A DNA stretch of 64,000 nucleotides from Ideonella_A sakaiensis_A (lineage in GTDB: Bacteria; Pseudomonadota; Gammaproteobacteria; Burkholderiales; Burkholderiaceae_C). Below are positions 1 to 9,003 of the stretch, piece after piece. The stretch lies in contig NZ_CP182947.1 of the NCBI RefSeq assembly GCF_048320135.1, forward strand, positions 5,270,001 through 5,334,000. The letters are read 5' to 3'. Under the pieces are notes generated by a model that made no database searches, was not told where the DNA came from, and was given only the letters and a program-made list of their open reading frames with translations. The position numbers and the translations under genes were made by a program. Position 1 is the stretch's first letter. Every line of letters starts with the position of its first letter.

Positions 1-207
1 CGCATCGTCGAGTTCGGGTTCACGCAGCATGCGGCGGCCGAGCGCCCGCGCATAACCGACGGTGGCATCGAAAAAGACCTCGAATGCGCTGGCATCGCCG
101 GCTGCGGAGGCGGCCAGCAACTCGGCATGGCGCGCATCGCGCTCCGCGCGGCCAGCCTCCGCGGCGGTGGCGGCGCGATCGGGGAAGGACGGGTCGGCGG
201 CGGACAT
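1..207 (-). CDS. ECF-type RNA polymerase sigma factor, N-terminal part only
   Basis: The first 69 codons of a gene that runs off the left edge. The ATG is at 205-207 on the minus strand and the frame stays open to position 1. The visible protein contains LLAASAAGDASAFEVFF followed by a stretch ending RRMLREPELDDA. This matches the start of sigma region 2 in ECF sigma factors (pattern: AAGD..AFE..F/Y, then L.D..AEDV), where core RNA polymerase is bound. Region 4, the DNA-binding half, is outside the window, so target promoters and any anti-sigma partner cannot be judged. It is divergent from the SnoaL-like gene across a spacer of about 245 bp in which I see no other gene. Confidence 0.7.
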   Translation of the reverse strand, partial: MSAADPSFPDRAATAAEAGRAERDARHAELLAASAAGDASAFEVFFDATVGYARALGRRMLREPELDDA

Positions 208-451
208 GCGGGGCAGCGCAGCAGATCGCCGCCACGGTAGCACTCGCCGCGTGGCGCGCCAAGGCCCGCCGCTGTCACGCTGAAGCACGCTTTCCATCAG
301 CGGCATACGGGCGCGGCGGCGCACCGGATGCATAACCGATCGGCCTGCATCCAGCCAGCCGCATCGGCCGTAGACGCAACACGCGCCAGACCGACGCACC
401 GGTTGGCCGCGCCGCGGCGGGGCGGCTCCCTGCCATTTTCCGGAGCACACG

Positions 452-853
452 ATGACCACTGTCGAGACCGTCCAGAACATCTATGCCGCGTTCGGCCGCG
501 GCGACATCCCCGCGATCCTGGCCTGCCTGGCCGACGACATCGAATGGGAATACGGCCACTTTCCGAACCCGGTGCCGTGGCTGCAGCCGCGCCGCGGCCA
601 CGCCGGCGCGCAGCAATTTTTCAACGAGCTCGCCGCGCTCGAGTTCCTGTCGTTCCAGCCGCTGAAGGTATTCGGCGATGCCGATACCGTGCTCGGCCTG
701 GTCAGCCTCGAGGCGAAGGTGCGCGCGACCGGAAAGCACATCGTCGAGGCCGGCGAGGTGCACATCTTCCAGTTCAATCCGCGCGGTCGGGTGCAGCGCT
801 TCCGCCACGCCGCCGACTCCTGGCAACACGCGATGGCATTGCGCGGCGACTGA
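452..853 (+). CDS. SnoaL-like / NTF2-fold protein
   Basis: A 133-residue protein with the NTF2-like (SnoaL, ketosteroid-isomerase-like) layout. An N-terminal helix VQNIYAAFGRGDIPAILACL is followed by DDIEWEYG, and the C-terminal half is beta-rich (VFGDADTVLGLVSLEAKVRATG, then VHIFQFNPRGRVQRFRHAAD). The fold makes small hydrophobic pockets used by isomerases, cyclases and dehydratases or as plain binding domains, and the substrate cannot be told from sequence. The ATG follows a GGAG at a usable distance. There is no signal peptide, so it is probably cytosolic. It stands alone, divergent from the ECF sigma gene and 87 bp upstream of the hybrid kinase in the same direction. Confidence 0.75.
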   Translation: MTTVETVQNIYAAFGRGDIPAILACLADDIEWEYGHFPNPVPWLQPRRGHAGAQQFFNELAALEFLSFQPLKVFGDADTVLGLVSLEAKVRATGKHIVEAGEVHIFQFNPRGRVQRFRHAADSWQHAMALRGD

Positions 854-940
854 GACGGTCGGGCATCCTGCGGCTGCTCCCGGGGCCTGCGCCGGCCCCG
901 CTATCATGCTTGCTCCCACGTCAATGGCAGCAGTACCACC

Positions 941-3900
941 ATGTCGCTCGGCGCCCGGCAACCCGCGAAGCTCGACCCCGCCCTGCTGCGCGCCATCGAG
1001 GAGGCGACCCGCGCCGGCCTCGCGGCAGTCGACGCCAGCGGCCGGCAGTCCTATGTCAACCCCGAATTCTGCCGCATGCTCGGTTTCGATGCGACCGAAC
1101 TGCTCGGCTGCCGCGCGCCGTTCCCGTATTGGCCGGCCGACCAGATCGGGCAGATCCAGCAGGCCTTCGAGCGGACGATTCGCGGCGAGGCGCCGTGCGA
1201 GGGTTTTCCGCTGCAGTTCCAGCGCAAGGACGGCTCGCGGGTCGATGTCAGGCTGTTGATCTCGCCATTGCTCGCCGTCGGCGACGAACCGGGCTGGCTG
1301 GCATCGGTGTACGAGCGCAGCGTCGAGTCGCGCGCCGAGAAGAACCGCCACGACCTCGAACTGGTGACCTCGCTGGTCGAGAACAGCGGCGAAGGCATCA
1401 TCGTCGCCGATGCAAACGGCGAGATCCTGATCTTCAACGCCGAAGCGCAGCTGCAGCACGGCCGGCCGTACCAGCCGACCAGCGCAGAGCAGTGGGCGGC
1501 GCAGTACGGCCTCGAACGTGCCGATGGCAAGCCGCTGCCGCTCGCCGAAACGCCGCTGTGGCAGGCACTGCACGGCCGGCGCGTCAACGGCGCGCAGTGG
1601 TTCGTGCGCCGCCCGGACGGCTCGCTGCGCACCCTCGAAGGCACCGCGACGCCGATCCGCCGCGCCGACGGCAGCCCAGGCGGCGCGATGATCGTGACCC
1701 GCGACATCACCGACCGCAACGACGAGCGGCGCGTGCTGGCCGCCGCGTTGCAGGGCGAGGAAAAGGCGCGTGCCGAGGCCGAGCGCTCGCTGGCGCTGTT
1801 CGAGAGCATCCTCGAGACCGCGCCGGTCGGCTTGTCGTTTCTCGATCGCGACTTGCGTTATGTGCGCATCAACGAGCGGCTGGCCAGGCTGAACGGCGTG
1901 CCGATCGAGCAGACGGTCGGCCGCCTGCAACGCGAGGTCGTTCCCGATGTTGCCGGCCACCTCGAAGCGGTGCACCGGCGCGTGCTCGACAGTGGCGAGG
2001 CAGTGGTCGGTGTCGAGGTGACGGCGGCGACGCCAGCGTCCGACGAGCGGCGGCATTTCGAGGCCAGCGTCTTTCCGGTCTTCGATGGCGCCGGTGTGCC
2101 GTGGATGGTCGGCACCGTGGTGCGCGAGACGACCGAGGAAAAGCGGCTGCAGGCCGAACAGATGGCGCTGCGCGAGCGGGTGCTGCGCGCCGAGGCGATG
2201 GCCGAACGCGCACAGACCGAAGCCAACGAGCGGCGTTTTCGCAGCCTGGCCGAGGCGACCAGCGACATCGTCTGGCAGACCGATGCCAATGGCCAGATCC
2301 AGGTTGATTCGCCGAGCTGGCGTGCCTTCACCGGCCAGTCGCGCGAGGTTTTTCTCGCCAATGAAGGCTGGGAGGCATTGCATCCGGACGACCGCGAACG
2401 TGTGCGCAACGTCTGGCAGCAGGCGGTGCGCAACCGCGAGCAGTTCGTCATCGAATACCGGGTGCGCCGCCACGACGGCGTTTATGTGCCGATGTCGGTG
2501 CGCGGCGCGCCGGTCTTCGACGACGACGGCGAGGTCGTCGAGTGGATCGGCGCCAACATCGACATCTCCGAGCGCATCGCGCACGAGGCCGAGCGGCAGC
2601 GGCTGCTCGAATCGGAACAGCGCGCACGTGCCGAAGCCGAAGCCGCGCGGCAGCGGATGGCGCTGCTCGACCGCATCACTGCGCGGCTGGTCGGCGAGAC
2701 GCGCGGCGCCGACCAGGTGATGCAGACGCTGTCGGAGATGCTGGTCGAGACGATGGGCCAGTGGTGTGCGGTGCATGTGCCACAGCCCGACGGCTCGATC
2801 CGCGCCGCCGCGGTCGCGCACTGCGATCCGGCGATGGCCGAGGCGACGCGCGCCTTCGTCGCCCGCCATCCGATCGACCCCAATCTCGGCTGGGGCGTGC
2901 CCGGCGTGTTGCGCAGCGGCAAGCCGGAGCGCTCGCAGGTCACCGAGGAATTGATCGACGCGTATACCGCCGATCCGGAACAGCGGGCCGAACTGAAAAG
3001 CTGGAACCTCGGCTCCTACATCCTCGTGCCGCTGACCGCGCAGGGCAAGGTGATCGGCGTGCTGGCGCTGACCCGCGATGCCGACCACCCGGCGTTCAAC
3101 GACGACGAACTGGCCTTTGCAGAGGAGGTCGGCGTGCGCGCCGGCCTCAGCTTCGAACAGGCGCGGCTGCTGCAGGAGGCGCAGGCGGCGCGCGCCGACG
3201 CCGAGGCGGCTGGCCGCGCGCGCGACGAGTTCCTCGCGATGCTCGGCCACGAATTGCGCAACCCGCTGGCGCCGATCGTCACCGCACTCGAATTGATGAA
3301 GCGTCGCGAAGGCCAGGATCTGACGCGCGAACGCGCGATCCTCGAGCGGCAGGTGCGCCACATGACGCGGCTGGTCGACGACCTGCTCGATGTCTCGCGG
3401 ATCGCGCGCGGCAAGATTGAACTGCGCATCGAGCCGGTCGATCTGGGCGAGGTCTGCCAGCGTGCGGCCGAGACGACCGGACAGCTGTTCGACAGCAAGG
3501 GCCATGCACGCGAGATGTTTGTCGATGACGGCCTGCGCCTGCTCGGCGATCCGGCGCGGCTCGAGCAGATCGTCGTCAACCTGCTGACCAATGCGGCGAA
3601 ATACACGCCGCCCGGCGGCCGGGTGACGCTGCAGGCGCGGCGCGACGGCGGCAACGTGGTGATCGCCGTCAGCGACGATGGTGTCGGCATCGATGCCGAC
3701 CTGTTGCCGCATGTCTTCGAGCTGTTCGTCCAGGGCGGGCAGTCGATCGAGCGGGCTGCCGGCGGCCTCGGCCTCGGCCTGACGATCGTGCGCCGGCTGG
3801 TTGCCGCGCATGGCGGCGAGGTCTCGGTGGCCAGCGACGGTGCCGGCCGCGGTTCGACCTTCACCGTCGTGCTGCCATTGGCCGATGCGGTGCCGCCGAG

Positions 3901-4306
3901 CCGGCCGGATCCGGCGCCGGCCGGCCGCTTCGGCCAGACGACCCGCGTGCTGGTCGTCGACGACAACGAGGATGCGGCGGTGCTGCTGGCGCAGGCGCTG
4001 GAAAATTTCGGCTTCGAGGTGCAGGTCAGCCATTCCGGGCCGGCGGCGATCGAGATGGTGCGGGCCTGGCGGCCCGATTCGCTGCTGCTCGACATCGGCC
4101 TGCCCGGCATGGACGGTTATGAACTGGCCGGCCGCGTGCGCAGCGAATTCGGCGCCGCGGCGCCGCAGATGGTTGCGGTGACCGGCTACGGCCAGCCAAG
4201 CGACCGCGAGCGAGCGCTGGCCGCCGGTTTTGTCGAGCACATGGTCAAGCCGGTCGATCTCGAACAGTTGCGCGACCTGCTGGCGGGGCGCACCGAAACC
4301 GCCTGA
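941..4306 (+). CDS. Multi-PAS/GAF hybrid sensor histidine kinase with C-terminal receiver
   Basis: A 1121-residue hybrid kinase with no obvious membrane segment, so probably a cytosolic sensor. Approximate order: four PAS domains (20-140, 150-260, 285-400, 425-545), short coiled linkers rich in Arg/Glu/Ala, a GAF domain (575-735), a HisKA dimerisation domain with phospho-acceptor His770 in GHELRNP, a HATPase_c domain (870-985, with NLLTNAAKYT and the GLGLGLTIV G-box), and a receiver (1000-1115) with Asp1051 in LLLDIGLPGMDG and Lys in MVKPVD. The PAS and GAF domains would sense small ligands, redox or light. No response regulator with an output domain lies beside it, so the attached receiver probably passes phosphate to a phosphotransfer protein elsewhere. 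It ends 6 bp before the convergent SulP gene. Confidence 0.93.
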   Translation: MSLGARQPAKLDPALLRAIEEATRAGLAAVDASGRQSYVNPEFCRMLGFDATELLGCRAPFPYWPADQIGQIQQAFERTIRGEAPCEGFPLQFQRKDGSRVDVRLLISPLLAVGDEPGWLASVYERSVESRAEKNRHDLELVTSLVENSGEGIIVADANGEILIFNAEAQLQHGRPYQPTSAEQWAAQYGLERADGKPLPLAETPLWQALHGRRVNGAQWFVRRPDGSLRTLEGTATPIRRADGSPGGAMIVTRDITDRNDERRVLAAALQGEEKARAEAERSLALFESILETAPVGLSFLDRDLRYVRINERLARLNGVPIEQTVGRLQREVVPDVAGHLEAVHRRVLDSGEAVVGVEVTAATPASDERRHFEASVFPVFDGAGVPWMVGTVVRETTEEKRLQAEQMALRERVLRAEAMAERAQTEANERRFRSLAEATSDIVWQTDANGQIQVDSPSWRAFTGQSREVFLANEGWEALHPDDRERVRNVWQQAVRNREQFVIEYRVRRHDGVYVPMSVRGAPVFDDDGEVVEWIGANIDISERIAHEAERQRLLESEQRARAEAEAARQRMALLDRITARLVGETRGADQVMQTLSEMLVETMGQWCAVHVPQPDGSIRAAAVAHCDPAMAEATRAFVARHPIDPNLGWGVPGVLRSGKPERSQVTEELIDAYTADPEQRAELKSWNLGSYILVPLTAQGKVIGVLALTRDADHPAFNDDELAFAEEVGVRAGLSFEQARLLQEAQAARADAEAAGRARDEFLAMLGHELRNPLAPIVTALELMKRREGQDLTRERAILERQVRHMTRLVDDLLDVSRIARGKIELRIEPVDLGEVCQRAAETTGQLFDSKGHAREMFVDDGLRLLGDPARLEQIVVNLLTNAAKYTPPGGRVTLQARRDGGNVVIAVSDDGVGIDADLLPHVFELFVQGGQSIERAAGGLGLGLTIVRRLVAAHGGEVSVASDGAGRGSTFTVVLPLADAVPPSRPDPAPAGRFGQTTRVLVVDDNEDAAVLLAQALENFGFEVQVSHSGPAAIEMVRAWRPDSLLLDIGLPGMDGYELAGRVRSEFGAAAPQMVAVTGYGQPSDRERALAAGFVEHMVKPVDLEQLRDLLAGRTETA

Positions 4307-4312
4307 GTGGCC

Positions 4313-6108
4313 TCATCGGGCCGGCTGGTCTTCCCAGTCGATCCAGTCGACCTCGTGGTCCTTCAGATAACCGGAAACCGCTGCACCGACGGTCGGAAAA
4401 AACCGTTGCGCGCCGAAGCGGCCGAACAGGCCGAAACGCTTCAGCTTGTCCTTCACCGGGTCCTTCATTTCGGCAAAACACAGTTCGATGCCGGCTGCGC
4501 TCAACTGGTCGTCGAGTTCGGCGAGCACGTCGGCGGCAGTGACGTCGACGCCGGTCACCGGCTCGGCGGCAACGACGATGCGCCTGACATGGCTTGGCGA
4601 GGCCGCCACCGCGGCGAGCACGCGGTCGTGAAAAAACTCGGCATTGGCAAAAAACAGCGGCGCATCCCAGCGGAACAACACCAGCCCCGGGATCAGCCGG
4701 GCTTGCGGATAACGCGTGATGTCGTGGTATCCCTTGATACCGGCGGCACGGCCGAGCACCGCCGAATGCGGCCGCCACGCGTCCCATAAGAACTCGATCA
4801 CCGCGATCACGATCGCCAGCCCGATGCCGGGTATCGCGCCGAGCACGACGACACCGGCGGTGCAGCCGATCGACAGCCAGAATTCCCAGCGCTGCATCCT
4901 GCCAATGCGCCGCAGGTCGGCGATCTCGAGCAGGCCGATCGCCGACGCGATCACTACCGCGGCGAGTGCACTGGTCGGCAGGTGCTGCAACAGATCGGGT
5001 GCGGCAAGCAGCAGGCCGGCAACGCCGAGCGCGCCGACGACGCCGGTCAGCTGGCTGCGGGCGCCGGCGGCTTCGGCAACCGCGTGCGCGACGAGCTGCT
5101 GCTGATCGGAAAACCCTGGAACAGGCCGGCGGCAAAATTCGCTGCGCCGAGGCCGACCATCTCCTGATTCGGGTCGACCCGGGTGTTGAAACGCGCCGCA
5201 TAACTGCGCGACAGCACGCTGGTATCGGCAAACGAGACCAGTGCCGCGGTCAGGCCGCCGAGCACGACCGGCCCGATATCGGCAGCCGTGATCGACGGGA
5301 TCACGAAGCCGGGCAGACCCTGCGGCAGCGAACCGAGCACCGCAACGCCGGCCTTTGCCGACAGGTCGAGCAGGCCGACGACGACGGCCGCCGAAACCAC
5401 CGCGATCAGCATGCCCGGGATGCGCGGAAACCGTTTGGCGATCAGAATCAGCGCCAGGCTGGCTGCGCCGATCGCGAAGGTGACGAGATGGGTGCGGCCG
5501 TCGAGCACCGCATCGACTATCGTCGCCAGGCTTTGCAGCGGGCCGTCGCGCTCGATCGAGATGCCGAGCAGGCTCGGCAGCTGGCTGATCAGCACCGTCA
5601 GCGCAATGCCGTTCATGAAGCCGTAGCGGATCGGTTTCGACAGCAGTTCGGTGACGAAGCCGAGCCTCGCGATGCCGGCCGCCAGACAGGCCAGCCCGGA
5701 GACCAGCGCCATCATGCTGGCCAGCGCAATGGCCCGCGCCGGATCGCCGCCGGACAGCGGCAGCACGACGCCGAGGATGATCGTCGCGAGCGCCGAGTCG
5801 GGGCCGAGCACCAGGATGCGGCTCGGCCCGAACACCGCATAGACGAGCAGCGGCACGATCGTCGCGTACAGCCCATAAATGCCGGGCACGCCGGACGCCA
5901 CCGCATAGGCGATGCCGACCGGCACCAGCATCGCGGTCAACACCAGGCCGGCGGCGATATCGTGGCGCAGCCACTCGGCGCGGTAGTCGCGCAGCAACTG
6001 AAGGCCCGGCAACCAGCGCGCCCAGCCGCGGCGCGTCGCGAGGCGCGGGGCCAGACCCTGGCCGGGCGGCTGCGGCGGTGGTGGCGGAGCGGGCGACGGC
6101 GCGCTCAT
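4313..6108 (-). pseudogene. SulP-family anion transporter with STAS domain, interrupted by a one-base frameshift
   Basis: Reading from the ATG at 6106-6108, the first frame gives about 342 residues of a SulP permease (sulfate/bicarbonate-type): Pro-rich N-terminus, the LTAMLVPVGIAYAVASGVPG signature and repeated hydrophobic helices. At the conserved GFPISSSSSRT motif it shifts out of frame and stops shortly after. The other frame carries on as AVAEAAGARSQL, more helices and a C-terminal STAS domain to TGA 4313-4315. The two join exactly if one G/C is restored at about 5081-5083, giving about 598 residues, normal for the family. The permease would take up sulfate, bicarbonate or a dicarboxylate at the inner membrane. 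Either the gene is broken or this is a sequencing error; both halves are otherwise intact, which favours an error or a very recent mutation. Confidence 0.8.
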
Positions 6109-6274
6109 CGGCGAATCAACTTCATCGGGTTGTCGGCGGCGGCGGGGTTAGGCGGTGATTGTGTTCCGGTTCCCGCCGCCCACTGGCGCCATCCGCCATC
6201 TGCCTGCGCGCAGCATGATTGCTGGGCGGCGGTGTAAAACAGCAGCCTCTGTCCAACCCCGCGAGAGTCTGACG

Positions 6275-7183
6275 ATGACCGACCAGCCAACTCCCCGCAT
6301 CGATGCCGCAGCGATCGACGCCGACCTGTGGTGCTTGTTCGACCAGTATGTGCACGGCGATATCGACCGCCGGCGTTTTCTCGAACGCGCGGCCGGTTTT
6401 GCAGCCGCCAGCGGGATGACGGCCACCGCGCTGCTGGCCGCACTGAGCCCGGATTTCGCGCGGGCGCAGAAGGTCGCGGCGACCGATGCGCGGCTGGCGA
6501 CCCGGTTCGTCGAGGTCGATTCGCCAGCCGGCTACGGCAAGCTGCGTGCCTATGTCGCGCGGCCGGTACAGGCGACGACGGCGCTGCCGGTGGTGCTGGT
6601 GATCCACGAGAACCGCGGCCTGAATCCGCACATCGAGGACGTGACGCGCCGCCTCGCGCTGGCCAATTTCATCGCGGTGGCGCCCGATGCGCTGTTTCCG
6701 CTCGGCGGCTATCCCGGCGACGAAGACAAGGCGAGGGCCTTGTTTGCGCAACTCGACCAGGCGAAGACGCGCGAGGATTTTGTTGCGGCATCGAATTGGG
6801 CGCGGCAGATCGACGGCGGCAACGGCAAGCTCGGCGCAATCGGCTTCTGTTATGGCGGCGGCATGGTCAATTTCCTCGCGACCCGTGTGCCCGAGCTGCG
6901 CGCCGGCGCGGCGTTTTATGGCGGGCCGGCACCGGCCGGCCAGGCCGGCCATATCAAGGCCGAACTGCTGCTGGTATTTGCCGAAAACGACGAGCGCATC
7001 AATGCCGCCTGGCCGGCCTATGAAGCAGCGCTGAAAAGCGCCGGCGTCAAGTACGACGCCCACACCTGGCCAGGCACACAACACGGCTTCAACAACGATA
7101 CGACGCCGCGCTACAACGCCGCTGCAGCGGCTGAGGCCTGGCAACGCAGCCTGGCCTTGTTCGAGCGGACACTGCGATCGTGA
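6275..7183 (+). CDS. Dienelactone hydrolase family protein with Tat-type signal
   Basis: A 302-residue alpha/beta hydrolase of the dienelactone hydrolase family. The Cys-Asp-His triad can be placed: Cys192 in GFCYGGG, Asp239 in FAENDERI and His270 in GTQHGFNN. About 30 residues in, the sequence DRRRFLERAAGFAAASG followed by an Ala/Leu-rich stretch ending FARAQ looks like a twin-arginine signal, so a folded periplasmic enzyme is expected. The ATG at 6275 was chosen because it places the Tat motif near the N-terminus; the open frame continues 40 codons further upstream without family similarity. Family members open lactone rings such as dienelactone, but many are general esterases, so the substrate is open. 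Its stop overlaps the GTG of the next gene by 4 bp. Confidence 0.85.
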   Translation: MTDQPTPRIDAAAIDADLWCLFDQYVHGDIDRRRFLERAAGFAAASGMTATALLAALSPDFARAQKVAATDARLATRFVEVDSPAGYGKLRAYVARPVQATTALPVVLVIHENRGLNPHIEDVTRRLALANFIAVAPDALFPLGGYPGDEDKARALFAQLDQAKTREDFVAASNWARQIDGGNGKLGAIGFCYGGGMVNFLATRVPELRAGAAFYGGPAPAGQAGHIKAELLLVFAENDERINAAWPAYEAALKSAGVKYDAHTWPGTQHGFNNDTTPRYNAAAAAEAWQRSLALFERTLRS

Positions 7184-9003
7184 GCAGCCGCTGCGCTTGC
7201 ATGGCGCAGGCGATCGTCTGCCTGCTCGCTGCGGCGCTGCTGGGCGCTTGCAGCGGCGTGCCGCGTGCGCCGGCTGCGATGGCCGCTTCGACTGCACAGC
7301 CTGCCGCCGATGCCTTGGAGACGCGCAAGGCCCATGCGCTGTTCGACGCCTATTGGGACGAAACCGCGCGGATGTATCCGGAGTGGGCCAGCTACCGTGG
7401 CGACCACCGCTTTGGCGACCGCCTGCTCGATGCGTCGCCGGCAGCGATCGAGGAGCGGAAAGCCTGGTGGCGCGAACTGCAGCAGCGCGTGCGGCGGATC
7501 GACGCCGGCCGGCTGTCGACGACCGACCGGGTTTCGCTGCAGATGCTCGGCCATACCGCCGACATCAATGTGCTGATGCAGCAGTTCGAGGCCTACCAGG
7601 CGATGTCGGTCAACGGCGGTGTCGATTCGTTCCACGGCGCATTGGCCGACCTGTTGCGGGTGATGCCGGTTGCAACCATTGCCGATGTCGAGCGGCTGCT
7701 GGCGCGGATGGCGGCGTATCCACTGCGTGTCGAACAGGAGATCGCCCGGCTCGAGTTCGCGCAACGTGCCGGCATGGTGCCGCCGCGTGCCGGCCTCGAA
7801 CGCGCGCTGGCGCAGATCGATTCGCTGCTCGCCGCGCCGCTGGCGAGCAGCCCATATTTCGAGCCGTTCACCCGTCTCGGCTCGGCGATTCCGGAGGATG
7901 GAAAGAAGGCCCTGCGTGAACGCGGCGAACGCGCGGTGTTGACCGAGGTGCTGCCGGCGATGCGTCGGCTGCGCGACTTCGTCGGCGGTGCCTACCTCGC
8001 CGCCGCGCCGGCCGATGGCGCATTGCTGAATTATCGGGACGGCCAGCGCATCTATGCCGCGCTGGTGCGCAACCACACGACGACCTCGCTGACGCCGGCC
8101 GAGATTCACCAGATCGGCCTGCAGCAGGTTGCCCGGCTGCGCGGCGAGATGGAGGCGATCCAGCGCAGCACCGGCTTCGACGGCGACTTTGCCGCCTTCG
8201 TGCGCTTCCTGAACAGCGACCCCAAGTTCTTCTACGGCAACGGTGACGAGCTGCTCGCCGGCTACCGCGACATCGCAAAACGCATCGATCCGGAATTGCC
8301 GAAGCTGTTTGCCGAATTGCCGCGCGCGCCGTACGGCATCCGCGCGGCGCAGGCGATGGGCCAGACCGAAGGGCCGGAGACGTATTCGGGCCCGTCGCTC
8401 GATGGCAGCCGCCCCGGCTGGTTCAATGCCAATATCCTGCGCTACAAGACGCGCACGAAATGGGAGATGGAAACGCTGATCGCTCACGAGACAGTGCCCG
8501 GCCACCATCTGCAGGCGGCGCGGGCGGTCGAGCTGAAGCAACTGCCGGCCTTTCGCCGCGGTGCCTTCCACACCGCCTACATCGAGGGCTGGGGGCTGTA
8601 TGCCGAGACGCTCGGCGGCGAACTCGGGCTGTACAAGGATCCGTACAGCCGCTTCGGCCATCTGCAGGCGCAGATCTGGCGCGCCGCCCGGCTGGTCGTC
8701 GATACCGGCATCCATGCCGAGGGCTGGAGCCGGCAGCGCGCAATCGACTACATGGTGGATCGCACAGGCATGGGCGCGGAACGGGTCGCCAGCGAAGTCG
8801 ACCGCTATACCGCGTGGCCGGCGCAGGCGCTGTCGTACATGATCGGCCAGCTGAAATTGATCGAACTGCGCGATCGCGCGAAGGCCGCGCTCGGCGACCG
8901 CTTCGACATCCGCCGCTTCCACATGGTGCTGCTCGATCAGGGCCCGATGCCGCTCGACGTGCTCGATTCGCAGGTCGAGGCTTGGATCGCGGCGAGTCGG
9001 TGA
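7180..9003 (+). CDS. DUF885 family lipoprotein, putative zinc-dependent hydrolase
   Basis: A 607-residue protein starting at GTG 7180, overlapping the previous stop as GTGA, so translational coupling with the dienelactone hydrolase is likely. The N-terminus is a lipoprotein signal with lipobox LLGAC. The mature part is DUF885: an early RMYPEWASYRGDHRF segment and a HETVPGHHLQ motif at about residue 436, followed by AYIEGWGLYAE. The HExxxGHH/EGW pattern resembles gluzincin-like metal sites, and the family is annotated as putative peptidases or carboxypeptidase-like hydrolases, mostly untested. A lipid anchor puts it on the periplasmic side of a membrane. Its last 67 bp overlap the convergent subtilase gene. 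Confidence 0.85.
   Translation: MSSRCACMAQAIVCLLAAALLGACSGVPRAPAAMAASTAQPAADALETRKAHALFDAYWDETARMYPEWASYRGDHRFGDRLLDASPAAIEERKAWWRELQQRVRRIDAGRLSTTDRVSLQMLGHTADINVLMQQFEAYQAMSVNGGVDSFHGALADLLRVMPVATIADVERLLARMAAYPLRVEQEIARLEFAQRAGMVPPRAGLERALAQIDSLLAAPLASSPYFEPFTRLGSAIPEDGKKALRERGERAVLTEVLPAMRRLRDFVGGAYLAAAPADGALLNYRDGQRIYAALVRNHTTTSLTPAEIHQIGLQQVARLRGEMEAIQRSTGFDGDFAAFVRFLNSDPKFFYGNGDELLAGYRDIAKRIDPELPKLFAELPRAPYGIRAAQAMGQTEGPETYSGPSLDGSRPGWFNANILRYKTRTKWEMETLIAHETVPGHHLQAARAVELKQLPAFRRGAFHTAYIEGWGLYAETLGGELGLYKDPYSRFGHLQAQIWRAARLVVDTGIHAEGWSRQRAIDYMVDRTGMGAERVASEVDRYTAWPAQALSYMIGQLKLIELRDRAKAALGDRFDIRRFHMVLLDQGPMPLDVLDSQVEAWIAASR

Noticed and set aside
275..4240. Very long open frame on the minus strand opposite the hybrid kinase
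   Set aside because: Its product has no domain and is Arg/Gln/His-rich, the normal result of high GC in the antisense frame of a real gene.
6155..6274. Upstream start for the dienelactone hydrolase gene
   Set aside because: The extra 40 residues lack family similarity and would bury the twin-arginine motif far from the N-terminus.
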